From positions 1-42,972 of the forward strand of contig RDZR01000048.1 in NCBI GenBank assembly GCA_004294095.1: DNA of 42,972 nt. The letters are read 5' to 3'. The notes beneath the pieces are model-generated. The model searched no databases. It worked only from the letters and a program-made list of their open reading frames with translations, and was not told where the DNA came from. Below, piece after piece: positions 1 to 9,288 of this stretch. Each line of letters begins with the position of its first letter. Positions within the stretch are counted from its first letter, which is position 1. Origin of the DNA: Verrucomicrobiota bacterium (GTDB lineage: Bacteria > Verrucomicrobiota > Verrucomicrobiia > Verrucomicrobiales > Akkermansiaceae). A program made the position numbers and the translations under genes.

Positions 1-284
1 GAATGATGCCAGCTTTTTCATGTTTTTTTTTTTTCAAATGATAAGAATGGAGTAAACTTTTTGCTACACTGTGTTGCGCAGCCACCAATGCCTTCTTCGC
101 AGTCTAATAATATTTGCAACTATTTCTAATATAAGTGCTTAACACACATTTTCGCCACATGGCAAGTGCAATTTCGTGGACTTCTAGTGGTAGATCTCCA
201 AGCAACTCTATAGTATGAAATAGACCAGCGATACGGAGCCTACTGATGATTGAAGCTTTGACCGCAACATTCTCACTTTCCAGT
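1..284. other. Window edge, no convincing gene
   Basis: This stretch lies downstream of the RND pump remnant and holds a run of twelve T at 23-34. A minus-strand reading frame of 73 codons (325 to 104) starts inside the last 41 bases of the pump remnant. It resembles no family I recognise, has no obvious signal or membrane segment, and may be chance. I see no RNA gene here. The poly-T tract has no clear hairpin next to it, so I do not call a terminator. Confidence 0.4.
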
Positions 285-1313
285 TTAGGGTTCTTGTAGC
301 TTGCGTTTTCTGAGCTGGCGTTCATGCAGCCACAGGAAAATGACGGGCGTCACGATGAGAATGTGAATCAGACTCGAAATCATGCCTCCGATGACGGGTG
401 TGGCTAAAGGTTTCATGACCTCAGCGCCCTGTCGGCTGCTCCACATGATGGGCAATAGGCTGGCCACCGTCGTGGCCACGGTCATCACCTTGGGGCGCAG
501 TCGGAGTTTTGCTCCATCTTTGACCGCTTGAACAAGGTCAGCCTGTGAAAAGGCGGAACCTAGCTTTGCCATGCTCGTCTTCATGGTTTCCTCAAGATAG
601 ACGACCATCACCACTCCGGTCTGCACGGCAGTGCCGAAAAGTGCGATGTAGCCGACCCAGACCGCGCCGTTGAAATTGTAACCGAGAAATTTTTGTAATA
701 TAACTCCGCCACTGAGTGCGAAGGGCACGGCGAGCATCACATGTGCGGCCTCCATGCCACTGTGGAAAACCATGAACAAGAGAACAAAAATCACCATCAT
801 CACCATCGGGAAAATGAGCCACATGGTCTTGGTGAAACGACGTTGGTTTTCATACTCACCCGTCATTTTGTAGGTCATGCCTTCCCAATTGACTGTCTTG
901 AGTTTTTGCTCGATCTCCTCGACGAAGCCGCCGAGATCACGATCTTGGACGTTGGCTTGCACGTAACTGCGCAGCTTGCCGTTTTCCGAAGCGATCTCAT
1001 TGGCAACGATGCTTCGAGTAATCTTCGCTACCATACCGAGTGGAATGTAAGGAGTGATAGCACCCTCAACTCCCGGCACAGCGGCTGCGGCCGTGGCTCC
1101 TCCCATGCCGCCGCCGCCTTGCGGAATCGTAGGTGCACTCATGCTGGGCTTTGCCGCAATTAGGATACGGCTTAGTTTTTCAATATCATCGCGCTCACTC
1201 CGCTCGACCCGAATCTGGATCGGGAACCGTTGGCGACCTTCGATGGTGGTGCTGACGTTTTTGCCGCCGATGGGTAAGGGGGATTTCGAGACGCTTACGG
1301 TAGAACCTGCCAT
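285..1313 (-). pseudogene. CusA/CzcA-type RND metal efflux pump, C-terminal remnant
   Basis: The 342-residue product matches only the last third of a heavy-metal RND transporter, a family usually a little over 1000 residues long. Seen: the CusA-like GGKNVSTTIEGRQRFP block near residue 17, a porter-domain stretch with SENGKLRSYV, and then the closing hydrophobic segments from about residue 165 (LIFPMVMMVIFVLLF, VGYIALFGTAVQTGVVMVVYL, a final VTPVIFLWLH). The natural C-terminus is kept. Homology begins about 70 bases past the stop codon of the beta-helix gene, so the N-terminal two thirds, including the first membrane half, are gone. The remnant cannot form a working proton antiporter. No membrane-fusion or outer-membrane partner lies beside it. 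The likely explanation is deletion or replacement at the junction near 1265-1340. Confidence 0.8.
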
Positions 1314-1336
1314 TCTAACAAACTTGAAGCCTTCTT

Positions 1337-4300
1337 CTAAGGAACTAGCACCTGATACACTTGCACGCTCTTCGGGAGAAGATTGCCACCGAGGCTCAGC
1401 CCCGACTGAGTGAGTGTGTTCTCTCGTTCCGCAAACAACGGCCTAAGGCCGGTAGCCCCAGTCGGCAGGATAAGACTGCAAGAACGGGAAACAGTCTGAT
1501 GAAGATTGATCATGACGATCGTAAGAACCGAATCTAACTTCCATGTCGTGATTGCAAGGAAGCGATCAGACTGTGGAATACGCGATCTCTCACCGTTCAT
1601 GAGAAATGGTGCTAATGTTCGAACTTCTTGAATCAACGATTTTTGTTCATTCCAAAGTTCTGTTTGATTCGGAAGATTTCTAAACTCGTAGTTTAGAAAT
1701 CCATTGGCGCCTGCAGCCAGCGCCGCATAAGTCATCGCACGCGATTCGATCGCTGTAGGATAACGTGGTGCAGTTGCTTGTCTTCCCCAGCTAAATGTCT
1801 GGCCTGTAAACAAAAAACTGCGTTGCGCAGCGTGGGCCGCATCTGCGTAGCGAACCGACCGTAGATAAGTTTCGTAAATCGGCTCCCCATCAGTAATATC
1901 ATAGCCAGAAGGTGCTGCGATCGGATAGACCTGCACTGCAGCGATATCCGAGATCGCGGACCAAGCCGATGCAAGATTTCGCCTCGTTTCTGAGTAACTG
2001 GTGAGTGATAGAAAATTCAGACGCCCGGGGTCCGTTTGGCGAACGACTTTTTCTCGTTGAATCGCTTCATCCAAAGTCCAGCGCCCATCATCCCCATCAT
2101 CATTTAGATTCCAACCGATTAAAGCAGGGTGTAAAGCATAGCCAACTTGCGTTCCCGTTGTGACATCGTTCCCTGTATGCGATAGAAAACACCAAATATT
2201 TTGTGCACATGCACGATTCAAAATTCTAACAAGAGGATAGTCTGGTGGCGCGTTGATAAGATGGCCATCGGTAACAGAAGCAACATTGCAACCAGCTAGA
2301 CTAAGGATATCGATTTCATTTGCAGCCATTTCTTCGCTATAACCCGAGAAATCAAGATAGTAACCAAAAGGGAAAAAAGGACTCCCATTTTTAAGAATCG
2401 TTCCATCTGGCCGAACCGAGAAGTCTGTCACCAAATGACCACCCGTTCGGAGGAATCGTCTCGGTTGATTGGAACTATCAACTATATCTTGCACTATTTG
2501 CGTCTGACCCACAGACACAGGACTGAAGACGATAGGAACCCAAATCCGTAAATCATTTGAAGCTTCCACCGCATAGGCAACACCAGCTCGATAGCACGTA
2601 TACTCAACCTGGAGCCGATCGTTGACGAGAGAAGAAACTGGACCCAATGGTGATTGATTAACAACAGGGTTTCCACCAAAAAAAAACTCCATTCCATTCG
2701 AAAGACCATCCGAATCAGGATCTGCTTGCATATCTCCCAACTCTAGGCCAGTTATGGGCAGGCCATATCCTCCCGCCCAAGCCTGAAACGGTGTGCGGGC
2801 ATCAAAATTTACTTCTAAAAGAGCTGATGAAGGACTGGAACCTAACGTAACATTTTGTAGTGCTGGCGTGAAGGTATAACCAGCCATTGCGGCTGTAACC
2901 GTATTGGCCCCGGAGGAAAGTCCCGTAATCGTATAGCAGCCATCGCGTCCAGTAATCGTGCTGCGGCTCCCGACGCTGATGGATACTCCCGAGAGACCTG
3001 TGCTGTTTCCTTTTTTCACCTTGCCACGAATCATTCGCTGAGGAAGTATCTCGACCGCAGCAGCCTCTTCATTCCAGCCTCCGTTGGCACTTGAGTAAAC
3101 TCTCGCTCGAACGATGTGAATACCCTCTGCCCAATCACTAGTATCAAACGAAGCCTCATAAGGAGCCACCCAATCAGTCTTGCTTGCGATCTCAACACCA
3201 GATTTTCGAACCGTAAAAACTACACGATCCAAGCCTGCACCATTTGCCGAGCCGGTATCGGGAGCGTTCCCTGTTGCTAGCACAGATATCATGGATCCTT
3301 GGCGAAACCGAGTCAAATGTGCCGGACTCAAAAGCGTCACCAAAGGCGCTCTTACGGCTTTAACCGTGGTATTTAGAGTAAATCCAGTAACGGGTGTCAC
3401 TTGCTGCACAGTTGCACCGTTTGGATTATAGACTGTGACTGTGCCAGATATATTTGCTGGATTCACCCCCGAGCCACCTTGACTATCGATTTTAAAATAG
3501 GGACGCGCCGCTGAATCGTGCACACGGCAATCTGTGAAAGTGACTCCACCTGGTCGGACGGTTACGACGCCATCTCCCGAATTGTCTAACCATCCATTTC
3601 CAGTTAAAATCAAAGGTGAAGCCCCGCCTGCAGAGGAATTCACTTGATCAAAAAGACATCGCTCCATCACGAGTTCTGCAGCCAAAGTTGACTTATTTTC
3701 AATTTCCAAGCAACCGTAGATATTTGTGCTGCGTAGAACACAGTCGCGCCACAATAGTAACCCTGGCATGTCATCTGGCACTCTCTGCACAGTTCCAGGT
3801 ATCCCCTGCCCGAGTCCCTCTGATGTCGCATCGACATGGCAGCGATCGACCGTGATTTGCACGGATTTACTTCCCCTCCAAACGGGTCGATATAAAAATA
3901 GTGAAATTCCCTTAATCTTATTGTTCCGGACCAAACAATTTCGCATCATTACGCTGCGCAGCGGTTGCCAATCTGGCTCCCAATCGATTCCGGCTTGCGG
4001 TGCTGTTCCCTCCGTATCCTGCAACACAGAATCCTCGATAAGAAGATTCGTTGCCCCGATGATGGAAATACCTTGGCGATGATTTTTATCACAAATCACA
4101 CTTTGGATAATCACGTTTTCAGGGGCGAGCGGAGGTGTCTGGTTTCTATATCCAATTTGCCCCTGAAGGCAAATACCATCTCCGCCGCTCTCCATGATCC
4201 GTAGACCCTCAATCTTGATATTGGTGGTCGCGAATCCTGAGCCTACTTCGTTGCCCGCAGCGTTGCGCGAGCTGCAAGTAATCGAGATGGCATGCCGATG

Positions 4301-4801
4301 CTCGCTGGGGCTGTATAGCGCAGGATTTTGATAGTCACTCCGCCACATTTTCAAGGTCGCTCCGTAACCACGCACGGATACCCCATGCACACCTCGAATC
4401 GTTAAGAGCGCGTCCCACTCATCTTGAAACTCTCCTTGCTTTGCCCGCAACTCTGCACCTTCTTCAAGATAAATTTCCTGATGGCTGGTTCGGGCAAACA
4501 AAGGCCTCACGATCCATGGCGACCCTAGCGCCGGAATAACGACTTGCGAAGCTCCACTATCAATCGCTGCTTGAATAGCATCCGTAGCGTCGCCAGCCAG
4601 AGGATTGTAGTTGACAATGTTGACTGAAAAAGCACGACATATGGTAGAATTAGCAAAAAAAATAGATAAACCTACGAGAAGAAATTTGTTCAGGGGAAAA
4701 AAGTTGCAGGGATTAGCAGCAAGGAAAAATCTTAATAGAACAAGCAACCGGCACGAAATGCACAGCAGAGCTGTTGTCCAGCGGACATCGTTTCTAGCCA
4801 T
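1337..4801 (-). CDS. Secreted multidomain protein: beta-helix, CarboxypepD_reg, TSP3, glycoside-hydrolase-like C-terminus
   Basis: A large exported protein of about 1154 residues. Order, approximate: hydrophobic export segment to residue 60; right-handed parallel beta-helix (pectate-lyase-like repeats) 65-480; Ig-like segment 480-590; carboxypeptidase-regulatory-like domain 593-670; calcium-type TSP3 motif DPDSDGLSNGMEF near 695; a module with VEASNDLRIW; then a TIM-barrel-like region with GYYLDFSGYSEE and HPALIGWNLNDDGDD, the latter reminiscent of clan-A glycosidases; and a final beta-sandwich. Function is inferred: polysaccharide binding or cleavage outside the cell. Start: an ATG at 4816 is also open, but GGGGA lies eight bases before the ATG at 4801, which I prefer. 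The CarboxypepD_reg/TSP3/SNDL..W block recurs in the gene at 25614. The gene carries only one TGTTAG-type hexamer, unlike most of the window. Confidence 0.7.
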   Translation of the reverse strand: MARNDVRWTTALLCISCRLLVLLRFFLAANPCNFFPLNKFLLVGLSIFFANSTICRAFSVNIVNYNPLAGDATDAIQAAIDSGASQVVIPALGSPWIVRPLFARTSHQEIYLEEGAELRAKQGEFQDEWDALLTIRGVHGVSVRGYGATLKMWRSDYQNPALYSPSEHRHAISITCSSRNAAGNEVGSGFATTNIKIEGLRIMESGGDGICLQGQIGYRNQTPPLAPENVIIQSVICDKNHRQGISIIGATNLLIEDSVLQDTEGTAPQAGIDWEPDWQPLRSVMMRNCLVRNNKIKGISLFLYRPVWRGSKSVQITVDRCHVDATSEGLGQGIPGTVQRVPDDMPGLLLWRDCVLRSTNIYGCLEIENKSTLAAELVMERCLFDQVNSSAGGASPLILTGNGWLDNSGDGVVTVRPGGVTFTDCRVHDSAARPYFKIDSQGGSGVNPANISGTVTVYNPNGATVQQVTPVTGFTLNTTVKAVRAPLVTLLSPAHLTRFRQGSMISVLATGNAPDTGSANGAGLDRVVFTVRKSGVEIASKTDWVAPYEASFDTSDWAEGIHIVRARVYSSANGGWNEEAAAVEILPQRMIRGKVKKGNSTGLSGVSISVGSRSTITGRDGCYTITGLSSGANTVTAAMAGYTFTPALQNVTLGSSPSSALLEVNFDARTPFQAWAGGYGLPITGLELGDMQADPDSDGLSNGMEFFFGGNPVVNQSPLGPVSSLVNDRLQVEYTCYRAGVAYAVEASNDLRIWVPIVFSPVSVGQTQIVQDIVDSSNQPRRFLRTGGHLVTDFSVRPDGTILKNGSPFFPFGYYLDFSGYSEEMAANEIDILSLAGCNVASVTDGHLINAPPDYPLVRILNRACAQNIWCFLSHTGNDVTTGTQVGYALHPALIGWNLNDDGDDGRWTLDEAIQREKVVRQTDPGRLNFLSLTSYSETRRNLASAWSAISDIAAVQVYPIAAPSGYDITDGEPIYETYLRSVRYADAAHAAQRSFLFTGQTFSWGRQATAPRYPTAIESRAMTYAALAAGANGFLNYEFRNLPNQTELWNEQKSLIQEVRTLAPFLMNGERSRIPQSDRFLAITTWKLDSVLTIVMINLHQTVSRSCSLILPTGATGLRPLFAERENTLTQSGLSLGGNLLPKSVQVYQVLVP

Positions 4802-5282
4802 AGAATTATTCCCCATCCATTCAAACGGTTTGATCTGAAAACTTCGGAGTCAAGGTTTTTTTAAGAATATTTTGAAGGTTTGTATGCCGATGCATAGCTT
4901 AATATCTTAATCCAAAGCCACCTTGAACAGATAAGCACGCGATTCTTGCGACGAGTATTCCAGAGGTTTCATAGCGTTCACCCCAAGGCAACAAGCGACA
5001 GCGATTGCTTTTTCGAGTTACTCCGGCAGTCAAGTGTCCAATAGGCGGATGCAAACTCTGCCGATGGCAAGTTGCGCGAATGCAAATGGTGTGATCCATC
5101 ATTTTTGCATCTGCGTGAAATAGATTGTTACGAGATCTAGGACGCGCGGCGTGGAGAACTACTCGATGGATTGTTGCATTTTTTAATGGTCTTTTTAATC
5201 TAACAGATCATGTGTGATCGCGCCATCTCCCAGCATGAGTTTGCCTTTACATGAAAGGCACTAGATTGCAGCGTGAGGCCGC
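4802..5282. other. Intergenic region between divergent genes
   Basis: About 480 bases separate the beta-helix gene (leftward) from dapF (rightward) and should hold both promoters; I cannot assign -35/-10 boxes with confidence. A minus-strand frame of 67 codons (5102 to 4899) shows no family resemblance and is treated as chance. Visible details are one CTAACA hexamer at 5200-5205 and a small inverted repeat, GATCA-TGTG-TGATC, at 5206-5219, about 65 bases before dapF, which could be an operator but is short. Confidence 0.4.
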
Positions 5283-6113
5283 ATGTTGATGAGTTTTTAT
5301 AAAATGAATGGTGCGGGCAATGACTTCATTGTCGTGGATAATCGCGATGATTCGCTGAGCGCCACGTTGGATCGGGAGACGATTAGCGCACTGTGCGATC
5401 GCCACCGTGGGATCGGCGCGGATGGCTTGCTCGCGGTGGAGACTGCCCAGCACGGCGCGGATTTTCGCTTTCGCTATTACAATGCGGATGGGGGGGAGGC
5501 TGAAATGTGTGGCAATGGGGCTCGTTGTTTTGGCCGCTTCGTCGCTCATCTAACAGAAGACGTGAAAGAATCTGTTAGTTTTGAAACCATTTCCGGCACT
5601 CTGACCGCGGAGATGGTGGGGGAGGATGTGCGGATCGCCATGTCGCAACCCAAGGATCTCAAGATGAACTTGGAAATCACCGCAGATGGCCTAACAGAAA
5701 AAGTGTATTTCATCAATACGGGAGTTCCACATGCAGTGGTGTTTGTGAGCGATGAGGAGGCTTTAATGTCGTTGCCTGTTGAGAAGTTGGGTGCGCAGCT
5801 GCGCCATCATGCGGCGTTTGCACCTGCGGGCACGAATGCGAATTTTGCGGCAGTTTTAGAGCATGGGCACATTGCGATTCGCACCTACGAACGCGGAGTC
5901 GAGGGCGAGACGTTGGCCTGCGGCACGGGCATGGTGGCTTGTGCTTTATTGCACCATTTAATGACATCCGCGCCGAGCCCAATTCTCGTCGATGTGGTCG
6001 GTGGCGATACGTTAGAAATTGGGTTTGAGAAAAATGACGTTGGGGACTTTATCGACGTGACGCTCACCGGCCCGGCAGATTTTGTGTTTGAAGGTGAAAT
6101 TCAAATCGAATGA
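5283..6113 (+). CDS. dapF: Diaminopimelate epimerase
   Basis: DapF interconverts LL- and meso-diaminopimelate in the cytoplasm, supplying lysine and the peptidoglycan cross-linking residue; it uses two cysteines as acid and base without a cofactor. Both are present: Cys76 in MCGNGARC and Cys213 in LACGTGMVA. The N-terminal MNGAGNDFIV and the NTGVPHAV block are also typical, and 276 residues is normal length. A GTGAGG sequence lies four bases before the ATG at 5283 and ten before a second ATG at 5289, so the true start may be the latter, which matches family N-termini better. The stop overlaps the trpF start (ATGA), so translation is probably coupled. Confidence 0.96.
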   Translation: MLMSFYKMNGAGNDFIVVDNRDDSLSATLDRETISALCDRHRGIGADGLLAVETAQHGADFRFRYYNADGGEAEMCGNGARCFGRFVAHLTEDVKESVSFETISGTLTAEMVGEDVRIAMSQPKDLKMNLEITADGLTEKVYFINTGVPHAVVFVSDEEALMSLPVEKLGAQLRHHAAFAPAGTNANFAAVLEHGHIAIRTYERGVEGETLACGTGMVACALLHHLMTSAPSPILVDVVGGDTLEIGFEKNDVGDFIDVTLTGPADFVFEGEIQIE

Positions 6114-6811
6114 AAGACAGCTCATGCAAGGGGATGAATCTGTTAGAAAAATTTCTATCCTCGGATTCCGTTTCGTTAAAAATTTGCGGTGTCACCACGG
6201 CGGATGATGGTGCTGCGTTGATCGAGCATGGAGTTGAGGCGCTGGGCGTTAATTTCTGGCCTCAATCCAAGCGTGGCACCACGCCAGAGCAAGCTGCATG
6301 GTTGCTGCCGCTTGCTGGAAAAATTTTGCGCATTGGGGTATTCGTCAATCAGCCAAAAGAGTTTGCGGCCGGGATTTTTGAAAAAGGCATGATCGATGTC
6401 GTGCAACTTCACGGCGATGAAAGCGCGGATGAGGTGACTTATTTTTATGAGCGGCAGATTCCGTTGTTCAGAGCCATCGCGCTGAGGCGGGCGGAAGATG
6501 TCGTTTTACGAGGATGCGAAAGTGCCCACGGCATTTTGTTAGATGCGTATGCACCGGGAGTCTATGGTGGCACCGGTGAGCGTGTGGACTGGGGAGAGGC
6601 GAAAAAATTTCGTGAGCAATATCCGCAGATTGCCATGATTCTAGCAGGTGGCATCACTCCGGAAAATGCGGCACAAGCGGCAAGTCACGTTCGCCCGTGT
6701 GCGTTGGACGTTGCCTCTGGCGCAGAGCTGCGCCCAGGAGTGAAAGACTTCGTGAAAGTGGCCGCGCTGATGAAGGCCGTTGGTTCGACTCATTCGACTC
6801 ATGTTGACTGA
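6110..6811 (+). CDS. trpF: Phosphoribosylanthranilate isomerase
   Basis: TrpF converts N-(5'-phosphoribosyl)anthranilate to the 1-deoxyribulose isomer in tryptophan synthesis. Seen: the catalytic KICGVTT motif with Cys26, the strand VGVNFWPQSKRG-like segment, VVQLHGDE, the acid residue in LLDAYAPGVYGGTG, and the phosphate-binding LAGGITPENA. The product has 233 residues, about twenty more at the N-terminus than usual, so initiation at the internal ATG at 6134 is possible; the 6110 start is kept because it overlaps the dapF stop. The extreme C-terminus carries a perfect in-frame 9-base tandem duplication (6784-6801), giving a repeated Ser-Thr-His. Other tryptophan genes are not nearby. Confidence 0.95.
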   Translation: MKDSSCKGMNLLEKFLSSDSVSLKICGVTTADDGAALIEHGVEALGVNFWPQSKRGTTPEQAAWLLPLAGKILRIGVFVNQPKEFAAGIFEKGMIDVVQLHGDESADEVTYFYERQIPLFRAIALRRAEDVVLRGCESAHGILLDAYAPGVYGGTGERVDWGEAKKFREQYPQIAMILAGGITPENAAQAASHVRPCALDVASGAELRPGVKDFVKVAALMKAVGSTHSTHVD

Positions 6812-7607
6812 TACGCATTGCCACCTCGCTTCTGCACGCTACGAAACCACCGAGGTGCCCGCGATCATTGAGCGCGCCCAGGCCGCGGGTGTGCGGCGCC
6901 TGATCACGCTGGCGACCGATCTCGAGGATCTTGAGCTTTCGCTAGATCTCGCACAACGATCCTCGGTTTATGCCTGCATTGGCATCCATCCATGCTCTGC
7001 TCATGAAGTGACCACAGACGTGATCGAAACGTTGCGAAGTTACGTGAGCGATCCACGCGTCGCCGCGATCGGGGAAACGGGACTTGATTATTTTCACAAT
7101 GCACCGGATGGATGGACAGAGGAAAATTTCCGCAAGCATCAGCGCGCGTTGCTCAGGGCGCATTTTGAATTGGCTTCTGATGCTGGATTAAATGTCGTGA
7201 TTCACACTCGCGATCGCGAGGGCGATCAATCATTGCAGGATGCATTGGCGATCTACGATGATTTTCGGAATAACGTGCGCGCCGTTTTTCACTGCTTTAT
7301 TCAAGGCAGTTCTCAAATGCAGCAAGTGCTGGATCGCGGCGGCATTGTTTCTTTCGGCGGTGTGATGACGTTCAAGAATGCCCATATGGTTCGTGAAACC
7401 GCGCGGCTTGCTCCAGTGGGCTCGTTCATGCTCGAAACCGATTCACCCTACCTCGCGCCTGATCCATTTCGCAGCCAACGCAATGAGCCTGCTTATCTTT
7501 TGCGCATTGCTGAGTGCCTCGCTCAGCTCCGCGGAGAATCACTCGACGAACTAGCAGGGCATTGTGAAAAAACAGCCGGAGCATTCTTTCGGCTGTTAGA
7601 AAAATGA
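6801..7607 (+). CDS. TatD-family metal-dependent hydrolase (DNase)
   Basis: A TIM-barrel metallohydrolase of the TatD/YcfH group, 268 residues. The metal-binding set is complete: DTHCH at the N-terminus, ETGLDYF in the middle, HTRD, HCF, and ETDSPYLAP near the C-terminus. TatD proteins have 3'-5' exonuclease activity on DNA or RNA and are linked to repair and to D-Tyr-tRNA or related housekeeping; the exact substrate here is not visible. A longer frame opens with TTG at 6780, but the ATG at 6801 places MLTDTHCHL at the family's usual start and gives an 11-base overlap with trpF, consistent with one dapF-trpF-tatD transcript. Confidence 0.92.
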   Translation: MLTDTHCHLASARYETTEVPAIIERAQAAGVRRLITLATDLEDLELSLDLAQRSSVYACIGIHPCSAHEVTTDVIETLRSYVSDPRVAAIGETGLDYFHNAPDGWTEENFRKHQRALLRAHFELASDAGLNVVIHTRDREGDQSLQDALAIYDDFRNNVRAVFHCFIQGSSQMQQVLDRGGIVSFGGVMTFKNAHMVRETARLAPVGSFMLETDSPYLAPDPFRSQRNEPAYLLRIAECLAQLRGESLDELAGHCEKTAGAFFRLLEK

Positions 7608-7716
7608 TTTGAATACTTTGTGCCCTTCGCGACGTTTAATCGAGGTGTAGCGTAAATTTTGAATTTGATTTAAGATTCGGCTTGGAGAACTTTTCACCTC
7701 AGATCTAAAAACCATT

Positions 7717-8121
7717 ATGAAGCCTTTGTTATTTCTTACCGTTTGTTCGTTGGCAGGATTCTTCACTGCATGCTCGCCGTATCGCAGCGATGCCTATGAT
7801 ACGCAGCCGCCTGCATCACACTCAGCCAGTGCCTCGCCAGATGCGGCCGTCAATCCTGTTTATGATAGTGCCCCAGCCTACGAGGATAACTCGGCTTCCG
7901 CATACGTCGCCCCTGCATCGCCGTCTGTTTCTTCGCCAGCGGTTCAAGCACCTGCGGCTCCTGATTTCCGCTCGGCTACGATTCACACGGTAGTTGCGGG
8001 CGATACCTTATCTGGCATTGCTGCGAAATACAAAGTGCCAGCTGCATCGATCAAAAAGGCCAACAACATGACGCGCGATATCGTTGTGTTAGGGAAAAAA
8101 ATGGTGATTCCTCCACAGTGA
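7717..8121 (+). CDS. LysM-domain lipoprotein
   Basis: A small envelope protein of 134 residues. The N-terminus is a lipoprotein-type signal ending FFTAC, so Cys19 is the probable lipidation site (Phe at -3 is not the commonest lipobox residue). A proline/alanine/serine-rich linker (about 20-85) leads to one C-terminal LysM domain (about 90-134, HTVVAGDTLSGIAAKY through VLGKKMVIP) that should bind peptidoglycan glycan strands. There is no catalytic domain, so it is more likely an anchor or accessory to a wall enzyme. It sits 109 bases after tatD and 44 bases before the next gene in the same direction. Confidence 0.88.
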   Translation: MKPLLFLTVCSLAGFFTACSPYRSDAYDTQPPASHSASASPDAAVNPVYDSAPAYEDNSASAYVAPASPSVSSPAVQAPAAPDFRSATIHTVVAGDTLSGIAAKYKVPAASIKKANNMTRDIVVLGKKMVIPPQ

Positions 8122-8165
8122 ATTCGACGATTGCAGTGTCACTGCTTTGCTAAGAAACTGCGGCC

Positions 8166-9164
8166 ATGCTGCGATTCAATTGGATTTTGATCAGCCTGCT
8201 AAGCGGGCTGATTTTTCTGCCCCTTGCGCGTGCGGAAATTGATTCCCAAGCGAAGCAAGATCACGCAAGCAAAGCTTCGGATAAAGAGCAGGTGCTGGAA
8301 GTTTTGTTTTCTGAGCGAGATTCTTCAGAGGCTTTTGCCAAAGCCGTGGAACAAGCCAAGCACGCTGGCCTCAATGACCAAGCAATTCTTGAAGCTCGGT
8401 TTTTGTATTTCATCGATTTGCAAGACGACGTTGCAGTGGCAGGTTTGCTGCCCGAGTTTTTGCAAATGAGTGATCAATTTTTGTTAGAAAATTCCGAAAT
8501 CTTTGCCTTCAAGGACGATTGGCTCGCCGTCATTGAATACATTCGTGCCATTGCCAAACTTCAAGCGGGTGACAAGCCGGGATTTAAGCGTCATATCACG
8601 GAGGCATTTTGGTTGAGCCCGCGTCAGGCATCTGCTTTCGGAGTTCACATTCAACGCATGCGTCTAGCAGAAGTTATTGAGTCGGTCGTTATTGATTTTA
8701 ATCGTCGCTTTGCGCCACTTGATTCTGGTGAAGCAATTCCTCTCAAGCAGCTTCAAGAAGGCCGCCGTGCTCTCTTGATTTACTTTTGGTCGCCAGCCAG
8801 TCGTCAATCAGAAGCGCTTCTACCAGATTTTTTAACGATGGCGGCAACGCTTGAATCATCGAACATTGGAGTCATCGCCTTGTTAGCCAATCCCTCGGAC
8901 TCATTGATCGTTTCTGCTAGAGAAATGTTAGGCTCAATCAGTTTGAAAAAACCTGGTTCTTGGTTGTTAGATTCAAAGTCAGATTCATTTGCTAACATTC
9001 TTCGTTTGGATTCTTTTCCTTATGCGTGCTTGATTTCACAGCAGGGAAATATTCTTTTTGCAGGTGATCTATCAGAATCAGCGCTGTGGGATGAGCTGCG
9101 CAAAATTGCGCCAGAAATCCAACGTCCGCAGTTGGATCACGAGCCACCAATGGATGCTGAGTAG
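8166..9164 (+). CDS. Exported thioredoxin-fold (TlpA-like) protein lacking the CxxC pair
   Basis: A 332-residue protein with a clear signal peptide (hydrophobic core, then LARA before residue 25), a helical N-terminal half, and a C-terminal thioredoxin/TlpA-like half. In the latter, LLIYFWSPASRQSEALLP aligns with the TlpA pattern around WCxxC, but both cysteines are replaced (SPASRQS). The cis-proline strand is kept (DSFPYACLIS) and is followed by the usual QQGNILFAGD turn. A redox role is therefore unlikely; binding or scaffolding outside the cytoplasm is more plausible. The fold call is by motif order, not by search. The N-terminal region is not recognised. Confidence 0.65.
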   Translation: MLRFNWILISLLSGLIFLPLARAEIDSQAKQDHASKASDKEQVLEVLFSERDSSEAFAKAVEQAKHAGLNDQAILEARFLYFIDLQDDVAVAGLLPEFLQMSDQFLLENSEIFAFKDDWLAVIEYIRAIAKLQAGDKPGFKRHITEAFWLSPRQASAFGVHIQRMRLAEVIESVVIDFNRRFAPLDSGEAIPLKQLQEGRRALLIYFWSPASRQSEALLPDFLTMAATLESSNIGVIALLANPSDSLIVSAREMLGSISLKKPGSWLLDSKSDSFANILRLDSFPYACLISQQGNILFAGDLSESALWDELRKIAPEIQRPQLDHEPPMDAE

Positions 9165-9288
9165 AGGCTGTCTATCGATACTAGAACGTTAGTAGAAACA
9201 ACAATTCGTTGAAACGATTAGAAAAAATTATTTAAGATTTATTGAAAATCTTAACATTTAAACTTGACGGAAGTGCAAACTACTATTT

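Noticed and set aside
104-325. 73-codon minus frame at the window start
   Set aside because: No family resemblance and it overlaps the pump remnant; kept only as a remark.
3180-4204. Several plus-strand frames opposite the beta-helix gene
   Set aside because: They lack family resemblance and are antisense shadows of a long, domain-rich gene.
4899-5102. 67-codon minus frame before dapF
   Set aside because: Unrecognised Cys/His-containing sequence without ribosome site; likely chance.
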